Source of the DNA: CAWIXB01 sp963839955
Lineage (GTDB): Bacteria > Actinomycetota > Actinomycetes > JACCUZ01
Assembly (NCBI GenBank): GCA_963839955.1
Contig: CAWIXB010000001.1
Coordinates: 2,914,001 to 2,978,000 of the forward strand
Length of the DNA stretch: 64,000 bases
Reading direction: 5' to 3'
Part shown: in pieces, positions 1 to 7,329 of the stretch
How positions within the stretch are numbered: the stretch's first letter is position 1
Layout of the letters: the number at the start of each line of letters is the position of its first letter
The notes under the pieces: generated by a model
What the model saw: the letters and a program-made list of their open reading frames with translations, nothing else
The model's database searches: none
What the model was told of the DNA's origin: nothing
Translations under genes and position numbers: made by a program

Positions 1-136
1 CTCCCACGATCGAGCCGGCGGAGGTGCCCGCGACCCGATGGATCGTGTAGCCCTCCTCCTCGAGCACCTCGATCGCGCCGACCAGCGCGATGCCCTTGAC
101 CCCGCCACCCTCGAGAACCACATCCGCGTCGCTCAT
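1..136 (-). CDS. Patatin-like phospholipase, N-terminal fragment (cut by window edge)
   Basis: Only the first 45 codons lie in the window; the gene continues beyond base 1. Reading from the ATG at 136 gives the glycine-rich oxyanion loop GGGVKG (residues 10-15) and the nucleophile elbow GTSAGS (residues 37-42, Ser39), which together define patatin-like serine lipid hydrolases using a Ser-Asp dyad. The Asp half is outside the window. The GGGVKG form is typical of the bacterial RssA/YlbK-like branch, which usually hydrolyses acyl esters of phospholipids; the substrate cannot be told. It is transcribed away from the GNAT gene at 263, so 137-262 is a divergent promoter region. A second patatin-like protein is encoded at 24395-25369. 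Confidence 0.85.
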   Translation of the reverse strand, partial: MSDADVVLEGGGVKGIALVGAIEVLEEEGYTIHRVAGTSAGSIVG

Positions 137-262
137 GCGCCGTCCCCTCATTGGCCGCCCCCGCCGGGCGTACTCCCTCCTCTATAGCCCTGTGCGACCC
201 GCGTGTCACCGAGCGAGGCCACACCTTTACCGGACGCGCCGGGCTGGGGTTGGATCGCCCGC

Positions 263-763
263 ATGCCCGAAACGAGCAGGCCCACGCTCACCGTCCGCCC
301 CGCGCGACCCGACGACGTCCCCACAGTTGTGGGCATGATCCGCGAGCTTGCCGAGTACGAGCGCTCCCTGCCCCAGGTCGAGGCCACCGAGGAGCACCTC
401 CGTGAGGCGCTGTTCGGCGCGCGGCCGGCCGTGTTCACCCATATGGCGGAGTACGCCGGGGAGCCGGTCGGCTTCGCGGTCTGGTTCCTCAGCTTCTCGA
501 CCTGGACGGGACGGCACGGCATCTACCTCGAGGACCTCTATGTCCGCGCCGACCGGCGCGGACACGGCGCGGGGCGGGCGCTGCTCGCCGAGCTGGCGCG
601 CACCTGCGCAGAGCGGGGCTACACCCGGCTGGAGTGGGCGGTGCTCGACTGGAACGAGCCCGCTCTCGGCTTCTACCGGTCGCTCGGCGCCCTGGCGAAC
701 GACGAGTGGACGGTATGGCGGCTGTCCGGCCGGGCCCTGCACGACCTGGCGGGTGGGCGCTAG
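263..763 (+). CDS. GNAT family N-acetyltransferase
   Basis: The 166-residue product is a single GNAT domain that would transfer an acetyl group from acetyl-CoA to a primary amine. The acetyl-CoA pyrophosphate loop is visible as RADRRGHGAGRAL (about residues 93-105), preceded by the strand EDLYV and followed by the WNEPALGFYRSLGA segment. This WN-x-P-x-x-FY arrangement and the overall length resemble the spermidine/diamine acetyltransferase-like branch. An in-frame GTG at 203 would add 20 residues without GNAT character, so the ATG at 263 is preferred; no strong ribosome-binding site precedes either. The stop overlaps the end of the convergent MFS gene by 4 bases. The true substrate is unknown. 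Confidence 0.85.
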   Translation: MPETSRPTLTVRPARPDDVPTVVGMIRELAEYERSLPQVEATEEHLREALFGARPAVFTHMAEYAGEPVGFAVWFLSFSTWTGRHGIYLEDLYVRADRRGHGAGRALLAELARTCAERGYTRLEWAVLDWNEPALGFYRSLGALANDEWTVWRLSGRALHDLAGGR

Positions 764-2073
764 GCGCTGATGCCGGTCTGCGGGTCGGGCGCCGGGTGGC
801 GCACGAAGGCGGCCGAGGGCAGCGGCGCCTCCACGTCGTCGTCGATGCCGGCCGGAGCCGGTCCGACGAGTGCCCAGCCACCGGCCAGGAGACCAGGGAT
901 GCACACGAGCATGGCGGCGGTCGGCGTGGAGAGATGGTCGGCAAGGGTTCCCGCGAGTGCTGCGCCGAGCGACTGGCAGACGACGAGGATGCCCATGAGG
1001 ATGCTGAACGCGCTGGCCCGGACCTGCGCCGGGAGCAGCGGCCCGACCACGACGTTGGCCGGCGCCAGGACGGCGAACAACGAGCCCGCGGCGACGAAAC
1101 CGAGGATCGCGCCGGCGTGGCTCCCACTCATGAACCCGAGAATGGTGACGACCGACCCGGCGAGTGAGGTGATGCCCGCGGCCCGCACCAGCACGCGTCG
1201 CGACCCCTTGTGGGGCAGCGCTGCAGTGATGATCAGGCTGACGGCGGCCACCGAGGCGAGCACCGTGCCGGGCACCCAGGACGGGCCATCGAGGTCCCGT
1301 GCGTTGTAGACGACGGCCAGCGACTCGATGCCGACGCCCGAGGCGGCCGCCAGCACCGCGACACCGACCGAGAGGCGCACCAACGGTTGACCGAGCACCG
1401 CGGCGAGCCCCATGCGCAGCGCCGAGGTGTGACCCCTGGTGCCCGGGTGCGGAATGTGGGCCGGCGGTGTGGCCGGCAGCCGGCTGCACAGGATCGCCGA
1501 GACCACGAACGTCCCGGCGTTGAGCAGAAGGGCGCCCTCAGGCGTCGTGACGGCGAGGATCGCGCCGCCGACCGCGTACCCGAGTACCGTCCCGGCGTCC
1601 ATGGTCATGGCCGAGAGCGCCATCGCCGGCCCGTAGCGGGCCGGCGGCAGCAGCTCTCGGGTGGCCGCCGACCGGGCAGCGGCGAACGGCGGCGTCGCCA
1701 GCCCGGCGAGTGCAGCGCCGAGGAGCAGGCCCCAGGTCGGCACCGGGAACGCCAGCACGATGAACATGGCGGCGCGCAACAGGTCGGAGCCGACCATCAC
1801 GGCGCGCCGGCCGTAGCGGTCGGCCACCTGCGAGAGCAGCTGGCCCGGACCGATCCAGGCGACCAGGGACGCGCCGACGACCAGCGACATGACCGTCGCG
1901 GAGTCGGTACGTTCGAGCACCACCACCGAGAGCGCGAGCCGACTGGCCCAGTCGCCGACCGTGGAAGCCAGCTCGGCCAGCCAGATCAGCCGGAACTCTC
2001 GAACCGCCAACGGCGACGCGAGCGAACGAAGATGCGCGCCCCGTGGGCTGTCCCGGCGGCCTCGCGCGGCCAC
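760..2073 (-). CDS. MFS transporter
   Basis: A 437-residue hydrophobic protein with about twelve predicted membrane segments and the MFS layout: the N-terminal bundle has the loop between helices 2 and 3 as QVADRYGRRAVM, matching the MFS signature DxxGRR, and charged cytoplasmic loops alternate with Ala/Val/Leu-rich helices. It would act as a proton-coupled secondary transporter in the cytoplasmic membrane. Sequence style (short AAGSLFAVLAPANVVVGPLLP and PAQVRASAFS segments) resembles actinobacterial drug-efflux-like MFS proteins, but the substrate cannot be read from sequence. The GTG at 2073 has a GGAGG about 10 bases upstream. Its end overlaps the end of the convergent GNAT gene. Confidence 0.85.
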   Translation of the reverse strand: MAARGRRDSPRGAHLRSLASPLAVREFRLIWLAELASTVGDWASRLALSVVVLERTDSATVMSLVVGASLVAWIGPGQLLSQVADRYGRRAVMVGSDLLRAAMFIVLAFPVPTWGLLLGAALAGLATPPFAAARSAATRELLPPARYGPAMALSAMTMDAGTVLGYAVGGAILAVTTPEGALLLNAGTFVVSAILCSRLPATPPAHIPHPGTRGHTSALRMGLAAVLGQPLVRLSVGVAVLAAASGVGIESLAVVYNARDLDGPSWVPGTVLASVAAVSLIITAALPHKGSRRVLVRAAGITSLAGSVVTILGFMSGSHAGAILGFVAAGSLFAVLAPANVVVGPLLPAQVRASAFSILMGILVVCQSLGAALAGTLADHLSTPTAAMLVCIPGLLAGGWALVGPAPAGIDDDVEAPLPSAAFVRHPAPDPQTGISA

Positions 2074-2239
2074 GGCCCTCGTGCCTCCCTGCCTGGTGCG
2101 TGTGCCGACACGTGCGGCTCACGCGTGCGGTCGCGTCGGGGTCCAACATGGCACACGGTGGGGCGCAAAACGAGATCAACCGGCCCACCAGTTGCCCACC
2201 ACCAGCGGGGAACCCGGGCGGCGGCTCGGCCCTCGCCGG

Positions 2240-3781
2240 TCAGCGCTTCGCGGGAGTGAGCGTCTCGGTGACGCCGTCCGGCATGCCCATGCCGTCGCGG
2301 TACACGACGTACGAACCGCCGGAGATCCGCTTGGCGGCGTACATCGCGATGTCGGCGCGCTGGAGCAGGCGCTCGGCGACCGCCGCGTCGTCGGCCTCGG
2401 CCGGGACGGTCGCGACGCCGACGCTGACGCCGATCGCGACCTGGTGCCGACCGAGCTGGAACGACATCTCCATGGCCGCGACGATCCGGCCGGCCAGCGC
2501 CTCGGCGTCCTCGGCCTCATGCTGGAGCAGCACAGCGAACTCGTCCCCGCCGAGGCGGGCGACGGTGTCACCGTCGCGCAAGCAGGCGTGCAGGCGCCCG
2601 GCAACCCCCTTCAGGAGGGCGTCGCCCGTCGGGTGCCCCCAGCGGTCGTTGACCTGCTTGAAGCTGTCGAGGTCGAGGAACAGCACGGTAAGCCCAGAGC
2701 GGTCGTGCTGACGGTACGCGACGACACTGCCCAGCCGGTTCTGGAACAACAGCCGGTTGGCGAGACCGGTGAGCGGGTCGTGGAACGCCTGGTGGCGCAG
2801 CTGTTCCTCGCGCTCGCGGACGGTCGCCATGAGGTGTCCGTTCTCGGCAAGCACCAGCATCTGGCGCACGACGATGAGCACCATCAGGAGTGCGGCGCCG
2901 ACGACGAGGGGGTGGTCCAGGTCGTCCTCCCACGCCTTGACGGAGATCACGCTCATCCCGAAGCTGAAGGGCAGCAGGGGAAGCAGCAGGCCGAACCGGG
3001 TGAGGCCGAACTCGTTCTCGTCACCTGTGCCAGTGGCGCTGTCCGCCACCGCCGCCACGGCGCACAGCAGGAACGCGGCGACCCAGCCGACGTCGATGAC
3101 GCTGCCCGTGTGGTACGTGCCGGCGGTGCTCAAGTAGGCGAAACCGCTGTCGGCGACGGCCATCGATACGAGTCCGGCAGAGAGCAGAACCATCGGCAGG
3201 CGGCCGCTGGTCAGCTGGGTGAGCAACCGGAAGACGAGGGCGACGACGACCAGGTCGCCGATCGGGTAGGCAAGGGCCACGCCCAGCCCCATGGTGCTGC
3301 CGCCTGCCGAGTAGACCGGGTCGAGGACCAGCGCCCAGCTGATGATGTACAGGGCCGCCGACACGATGAGCCCGTCCCAGATCGCGAGGAGGTGGGTCCT
3401 CCGTCGCCATGCCCCGGACGAGAACGTCGTGACCGCGAGCGCCGCCGCGACGGGGAAGATGAGAAAGCCGATGTCGGCCACCGAGGGGAACGGTGTCTCG
3501 AGCTCGGCGACGATCTCGCTCCAGCTCCAGTAGGCCTGGCCCGCGCCCCAGCCCACGAGAGCCACGGCCATGGCGGCCCAGCCGGTTCGTCGCCCGGTGC
3601 GGCCACGCCACGCCACCAGAGCGCAGACCAGGCCCGACCCGGCCGCAGCGACGGTCTGGAGCAGGTTGTTGACGACCAGCACGGTCTGCGGGTCGGAGCT
3701 GCCGAAAACCAGGAAAACGACGAAGCCCACCAGCACCAGCGCGGCGCATGCGGCAGCAACAATCGTGCGGTTGCGCGGCAT
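2240..3781 (-). CDS. Membrane-anchored diguanylate cyclase (GGDEF)
   Basis: A 513-residue protein. Residues 1 to about 290 are hydrophobic and contain roughly nine membrane helices, a sensor-like module; a short charged linker (REREEQLRHQAFHDPLTGLANR) leads to a C-terminal GGDEF domain. The catalytic motif is intact as GGDEF (residues 411-415). An I-site RDGD (402-405) lies exactly five residues upstream, as in enzymes inhibited by their product. It should therefore make cyclic di-GMP from two GTP and be feedback-controlled. No EAL or HD-GYP domain is present here or elsewhere in the window. The ATG at 3781 opens the first hydrophobic segment (MPRNRTIVAAACAALVLVGF) and has GGAG four bases upstream; a longer in-frame extension lacks normal protein character. 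Divergent from the anti-sigma gene at 4010. Confidence 0.9.
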   Translation of the reverse strand: MPRNRTIVAAACAALVLVGFVVFLVFGSSDPQTVLVVNNLLQTVAAAGSGLVCALVAWRGRTGRRTGWAAMAVALVGWGAGQAYWSWSEIVAELETPFPSVADIGFLIFPVAAALAVTTFSSGAWRRRTHLLAIWDGLIVSAALYIISWALVLDPVYSAGGSTMGLGVALAYPIGDLVVVALVFRLLTQLTSGRLPMVLLSAGLVSMAVADSGFAYLSTAGTYHTGSVIDVGWVAAFLLCAVAAVADSATGTGDENEFGLTRFGLLLPLLPFSFGMSVISVKAWEDDLDHPLVVGAALLMVLIVVRQMLVLAENGHLMATVREREEQLRHQAFHDPLTGLANRLLFQNRLGSVVAYRQHDRSGLTVLFLDLDSFKQVNDRWGHPTGDALLKGVAGRLHACLRDGDTVARLGGDEFAVLLQHEAEDAEALAGRIVAAMEMSFQLGRHQVAIGVSVGVATVPAEADDAAVAERLLQRADIAMYAAKRISGGSYVVYRDGMGMPDGVTETLTPAKR

Positions 3782-4009
3782 GCGGCTCCGATCGGCAGAG
3801 GGGTCCCTAGCACTGTCGGCAGATCCCGGCCCGGGCTCAACCCGCCTGAGGGCATCAGCGGGAAGAGGGAGCCACCCGAACGGGCCGCGTCCTCGTCCGG
3901 CGATGTACCGTTCTGGCGGGCGGTAACGGCCGCACGACGGGGTGTTCCGCGGTGGAGGGTGCCGCGCGCGATGCCCACAGCGGGGCTCCACGAGCGGAGA
4001 GGCACGTCG

Positions 4010-4444
4010 GTGAGCGAGCGCGTGATGAGTGGAGCGACCGGTCGGGGAGCTGACGGCGCGGAGGTCGAGGACGCGGTCGAGATCCGGCTGCCGGCCGAGT
4101 CCGCCTACCTGTCGGTGCTTCGCACCGCCACGGCAGGACTGGCGGCACGCCTCGACTTCACCCTCGACGAGATCGAGGACCTCCGGATCGCGGTCGACGA
4201 GGCTTGCGCGATGCTGTTGCCGCAGGCGATCGAGTACGCCCAGCTGACCTGCCGGTTCCGGCTCGCGGAGGACATGCTCGAGGTGACCGTCACGGTGCCG
4301 ACCACTCGCGGCGAGCTGCCCGAACAGGGCACGTTCTCCTGGACCGTCCTGAGCGCTCTCGCCGGCCAGGTGGACACCGGCGCCGACGAGGAGCGCGCTG
4401 TCTGGATCCGGCTGCGCAAGCGTCGCGGCTTGAGCGGCGTATGA
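4010..4444 (+). CDS. RsbW/UsfX-like anti-sigma factor (serine-protein kinase fold)
   Basis: A 144-residue protein of the GHKL (Bergerat) ATPase type, residues 20-135, of the kind that binds and silences SigF/SigB-family sigma factors. The recognisable core is LRIAVDEACAMLL, the N-box helix; the Asn normally four residues after the Glu of the N-box is not evident and the G-boxes are degenerate, so kinase activity toward an anti-anti-sigma factor is uncertain. The start is the GTG at 4010, because GGAGAGG ends seven bases upstream; an internal ATG at 4025 has a poorer site. The last four bases overlap the ATG of the sigma gene (ATGA), so the two are translationally coupled, as for rsbW-sigF pairs in actinobacteria. 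No RsbV-like antagonist gene is in the window. Confidence 0.85.
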   Translation: MSERVMSGATGRGADGAEVEDAVEIRLPAESAYLSVLRTATAGLAARLDFTLDEIEDLRIAVDEACAMLLPQAIEYAQLTCRFRLAEDMLEVTVTVPTTRGELPEQGTFSWTVLSALAGQVDTGADEERAVWIRLRKRRGLSGV

Positions 4445-5289
4445 CGACCCCCGCCCAGAACACGACCGAGAACGCCCGCCCCGACGAGGCGACCGCGCCG
4501 GCGCCCGTTCCTCCGCCGTCGCGTCTCTCGGTCGACCGCGAGCGGACCCGCGCGCTGTTCATCGAGCTTCAGGGCGCGCCAGAAGGCGACGTCCGTCGTA
4601 CCGCCGCGCGTGACGCATTGGTCGAGCAGCACCTGCCTCTCGTCGAGCACCTGGCCCGCCGCTTCCGCAACCGAGGTGAGCCCTACGACGACCTGGTGCA
4701 GGTGGCCACGATCGGGCTGATCAAGTCCGTCGACCGCTTTGATCTCGAGCGGGGTGTGGAGTTCTCGACCTACGCAACGCCGACCATCGTCGGTGAGATC
4801 AAGCGTCACTTCCGTGACAAGGGCTGGGCCGTCCGGGTGCCGAGGCGACTGCAGGAGCTGCGCCTGTCGCTGGCGTCCGCCACCGGCGAGCTGTCCCAGA
4901 AGCAGGGTCGCTCCCCCACGGTGTCCGAGCTCGCGACCCACATGCGCCTCACCGACGAAGAGGTGCTCGAAGGGCTCGAGTCGGCCAACGCCTACAGCAC
5001 GCTCTCCCTCGATGCCGGCGACTCGGGCAGCGGCGACGAGCCCATGCCGGTCGCCGACACCCTCGGCGCCGAGGACGAGTCGCTCGAGGGCGTGGAGTAC
5101 CGCGAGTCGCTCAAGCCGATGCTCGAGCAGCTGCCGCCCCGCGAGAAGAAGATCCTGATGCTGCGGTTCTTCAAGAACATGACGCAGTCGGAGATCGCGA
5201 CCGAGATCGGGATCTCGCAGATGCACGTCTCGCGGCTGCTGGCCCGCACCCTCGCCCAGCTGCGCGAAGGGCTCCTCGTCGAGGAGTGA
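4441..5289 (+). CDS. RNA polymerase sigma factor, SigF/SigB/SigG family
   Basis: The 282-residue protein has an Ala/Pro-rich N-terminal tail (about 40 residues), then sigma region 2 with HLPLVEHLARRFRNRGEPYDDLVQVATIG split over residues 60-90 and FDLERGVEFSTYATPTI, region 3 (GRSPTVSELATHM) and region 4 ending in MTQSEIATEIGISQMHVSRLL, the -35-reading helix-turn-helix. Region 1.1 is missing, so it is a group 3 alternative factor of the general-stress/SigF type. The start ATG overlaps the anti-sigma stop in an ATGA. In relatives this regulator controls stress, late development or stationary-phase genes; the local target set is not visible, and I found no clear GTTT-N16-GGGTA promoter ahead of the pair. 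Confidence 0.92.
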   Translation: MTTPAQNTTENARPDEATAPAPVPPPSRLSVDRERTRALFIELQGAPEGDVRRTAARDALVEQHLPLVEHLARRFRNRGEPYDDLVQVATIGLIKSVDRFDLERGVEFSTYATPTIVGEIKRHFRDKGWAVRVPRRLQELRLSLASATGELSQKQGRSPTVSELATHMRLTDEEVLEGLESANAYSTLSLDAGDSGSGDEPMPVADTLGAEDESLEGVEYRESLKPMLEQLPPREKKILMLRFFKNMTQSEIATEIGISQMHVSRLLARTLAQLREGLLVEE

Positions 5290-5307
5290 CCGGGCGGGCC
5301 CAGCCGA

Positions 5308-5766
5308 TCAGTCCTCCTCGAGGGCCGCGTCCGTCTCCTTGGAGAACAACAGCCCCAGTACCGCGACCGCGAGCAGGAGGAGCGGCACGCCGGCGTACCA
5401 GCGCCCGGCCTGGACGAGTCCCACGGACACCGGCAGCGCGAGCAGGTTCACGACCAGAGCCGGGGCCCGTGCCCAGCGCCGCCGCGCGCCCAGACCGCGG
5501 CCAACGAACAGCAGCCCGACTGCGGCGAGAGCCACCAGCACCGCCGTGACCACGGCGCGTCCGACATCGGAGGCGTTCGACACCGCCAGCTCGAGCAGGT
5601 AGAAGCCGGCGATAACCAGCAGCCCGAGGCCTTCGAGCAGCACCAGCCGTGCGACGAGGCGCAACCCTGGCGGTGCAGCGGGCGGCGTCGCCTGCTTCGC
5701 GCTCGGCCGCAGTCCCTTCGGTGCGGCGAGCCGCCGCCCCTCCTGTGGGTCGCGTCGACGTGCCAC
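5308..5766 (-). CDS. Small integral membrane protein of unknown function
   Basis: A 152-residue protein with a basic cytoplasmic N-terminus (about 40 residues rich in Arg and Pro) and four predicted membrane helices beginning near LVLLEGLGLLVIAGFYLLEL; the C-terminus is acidic (SKETDAALEED). I do not recognise a catalytic motif. Similar small proteins occur next to sigF and diacylglycerol-kinase genes in related actinobacteria, which suggests a conserved neighbourhood but no function. The GTG at 5766 is preferred; an ATG at 5802 would overlap the start codon of the divergent gene at 5801. Its stop faces that of the sigma gene with an 18-base gap. Confidence 0.6.
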   Translation of the reverse strand: MARRRDPQEGRRLAAPKGLRPSAKQATPPAAPPGLRLVARLVLLEGLGLLVIAGFYLLELAVSNASDVGRAVVTAVLVALAAVGLLFVGRGLGARRRWARAPALVVNLLALPVSVGLVQAGRWYAGVPLLLLAVAVLGLLFSKETDAALEED

Positions 5767-5786
5767 GAACCCGGACCCTACCCGGC

Positions 5787-5792
5787 TACGCT
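5787..5792 (+). promoter_or_regulatory. Probable -10 hexamer of a leaderless promoter
   Basis: TACGCT fits the actinobacterial -10 pattern TANNNT and ends eight bases before the ATG at 5801. No Shine-Dalgarno sequence lies between, so transcription probably starts at or next to the start codon. Inferred from spacing only. Confidence 0.45.
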
Positions 5793-5800
5793 GCGCGATC

Positions 5801-6730
5801 ATGAGGGCTCTGCTCGTCGTCAACCCCGCGGCAACGACCGCGTCACGGCGTACCCGGCAGGTCCTCACCGCAGCGCTCGACAGTGACCTCAAGCTCGATG
5901 TGGTCCGCACCCAGCACCGTGGTCACGGCTGCGAGCTGGCCTGGCAGGCACGCCTCGACGGGCTCGACCTGGTCGTCGTGCTCGGCGGCGACGGGACCGT
6001 CAACGAGGTCGTCAACGGCCTCCTCGGCGCTGCCGGCCCGCACGAGTCGGTGCCCCACCTCGGAGTGGTGCCTGGCGGGGGCACCAACGTCTTCGCCCGG
6101 GCGCTGCAGATCCCTCACGACCCGGTCGAGGCCACCGGCGCTCTCCTCGACGCGCTGCGACGGGGTCGCAGGCGCACCATCGGGCTCGGCCAGGCGGACC
6201 AACGGTGGTTCACTTTCTGCGCGGGCATGGGCCTCGACGCCGAGGTCGTCGCCGCCGTGGACCGTCGGCGCCGAGCAGGGTCCAGGGTCGACACCAGCGC
6301 CTACATCCGGACCTCCCTGAGCACGTTCTTCCGCACCACCGACCGCCGCGAGCCGGCGCTCACGGTCGAAACCCCGGACCGTCCCCCTGACCCCGGCGTG
6401 CACCTCGCGATCATCGCCAACACCGCGCCGTGGACCTATCTGGGTGACCGGCCCCTCGTCACCAGCCCCCGGGCGTCCTTCGACTCCGGCCTGGACGTCT
6501 ACGGGCTGCACCGGCTCCGTACCGCCAGCACCCTGCGCCAGGTGCGCCAGATCCTGGCGGCCGGCGGCCGGGGCCCGCACGGTCGCCAGGTGCTCGATCG
6601 CCACGATCTCCCCGAGCTGACGATCCGGGCCAGCCGGCCGGTGGATCTCCAGGTCGACGGTGAGCCACTCGGTGAGCGCAAAAAGGTGACGTTCCGCTCC
6701 GTTCCGAATGCGCTCCGCGTCCTCGCCTGA
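5801..6730 (+). CDS. Diacylglycerol/sphingosine kinase-like lipid kinase
   Basis: A 309-residue protein of the DAGK catalytic-domain family (YegS/BmrU/DgkB type). It opens with RALLVVNPAA, the first strand of the nucleotide-binding fold, and has the signature GGDGTVNEVVNGL at residues 62-74, followed by the VPGGGTNVFARAL segment, about residues 89-101. The C-terminal half is beta-rich with the closing pattern VDLQVDGEPLGE. Members phosphorylate a lipid hydroxyl such as diacylglycerol using ATP on the inner membrane face. Which lipid is used cannot be decided; mycobacterial relatives have been linked to phosphatidylinositol mannoside precursors or diacylglycerol recycling. The start appears leaderless. 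Confidence 0.88.
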   Translation: MRALLVVNPAATTASRRTRQVLTAALDSDLKLDVVRTQHRGHGCELAWQARLDGLDLVVVLGGDGTVNEVVNGLLGAAGPHESVPHLGVVPGGGTNVFARALQIPHDPVEATGALLDALRRGRRRTIGLGQADQRWFTFCAGMGLDAEVVAAVDRRRRAGSRVDTSAYIRTSLSTFFRTTDRREPALTVETPDRPPDPGVHLAIIANTAPWTYLGDRPLVTSPRASFDSGLDVYGLHRLRTASTLRQVRQILAAGGRGPHGRQVLDRHDLPELTIRASRPVDLQVDGEPLGERKKVTFRSVPNALRVLA

Positions 6731-6964
6731 CCTGCCATTTCGCGCAGGGGGTGTCCCCTTTGACCGGATTGGGGGCTGGTCTCCCCCTTCGTGTGACCAA
6801 GGCGACAGATCGACGACGAAAAACACGGCGACGAGGCCTTGTCCCCGCCAGTTTCGTTTGCCAGGGTTGTCGCAGGTGTTCAGCAGCGTGCGCCGGGTAT
6901 GCACCGTCGGACGCACCACCAGATCGACTGGGGGCCCTCGCGGCCCCCATCTTGTGGGGAAGCT

Positions 6965-6980
6965 CGTGAACTGCTTCACA
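6965..6980 (+). promoter_or_regulatory. CRP/FNR-type operator upstream of whiB1
   Basis: CGTGAACTGCTTCACA matches TGTGA-N6-TCACA at nine of ten defined positions. It is centred about 55 bases before the whiB1 start codon. Mycobacterial whiB1 is known to be controlled by the cAMP receptor protein Crp, so the site has a precedent. A weaker half-match (TGTGA-N6-CGACA) lies at 6792-6807. The site is also enclosed in a longer interrupted inverted repeat, CTTGTG at 6951 with CACAAG ending at 6982. Confidence 0.55.
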
Positions 6981-7027
6981 AGCACGAACACCTGACCGCG
7001 AACCGCGAATGACGAGGAGTGACCCGC

Positions 7028-7279
7028 ATGGACTGGCGCCATCGCGCGGCCTGCCGTGACGAGGACCCGGAGCTGTTCTTCCCGATCGGCAACACGGGTC
7101 CGGCCCTTCTGCAGATCGAAGAGGCCAAGGCGGTCTGTCGACGCTGCCCTGTGACCGACGCCTGCCTGCAGTGGGCTCTCGAGTCCGGCCAGGATTCGGG
7201 TGTATGGGGTGCCCTGAGCGAGGACGAGCGCCGCGCTCTCAAGCGCCGCACCGCCCGCAGCCGGGCCCGCACCGCCTAG
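7028..7279 (+). CDS. whiB1: WhiB1-type [4Fe-4S] transcriptional regulator
   Basis: An 83-residue Wbl protein that begins MDWRHRAACRDEDPELFFP, the WhiB1 hallmark. The four iron-sulfur ligands are Cys9, Cys37, Cys40 and Cys46 (C-x27-C-x2-C-x5-C), followed by the turn GVWGA and a basic C-terminal helix (RRALKRRTARSRARTA) that contacts DNA. In mycobacteria WhiB1 is essential, senses nitric oxide through its cluster and works with region 4 of the primary sigma factor. The start is the ATG at 7028 because GAGGAG ends eight bases upstream; an upstream GTG at 7019 overlaps that site. The 297 bases ahead (6731-7027) hold no gene but do hold a CRP-like site, so the gene has a long regulated leader. Confidence 0.97.
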   Translation: MDWRHRAACRDEDPELFFPIGNTGPALLQIEEAKAVCRRCPVTDACLQWALESGQDSGVWGALSEDERRALKRRTARSRARTA

Positions 7280-7296
7280 ACGCTGCCACGATCATC

Positions 7297-7329
7297 ACGA
7301 AGCCCCGGCCGGAAAGGCCGGGGCTTCGT
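7297..7329. terminator. Bidirectional terminator between whiB1 and pdtaS
   Basis: A perfect 14-bp inverted repeat, ACGAAGCCCCGGCC (7297-7310) and its complement (7316-7329), closed by the loop GGAAA. It separates convergent genes and touches the last codon of pdtaS. No long U tract follows, as is usual in high-GC actinobacteria. Confidence 0.8.

Noticed and set aside
1889..4009. Plus-strand frame running into the anti-sigma gene
   Set aside because: Only the part after 4010 looks like protein; the remainder is antisense to the cyclase and MFS genes.
3782..4009. SigF-dependent promoter ahead of the anti-sigma/sigma pair
   Set aside because: No GTTT-N15-17-GGGTA match was found despite partial pieces such as GGGTG at 3957.
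6792..6807. Second CRP site upstream of whiB1 (TGTGACCAAGGCGACA)
   Set aside because: Only one half-site is good; kept as a remark, not as a feature.
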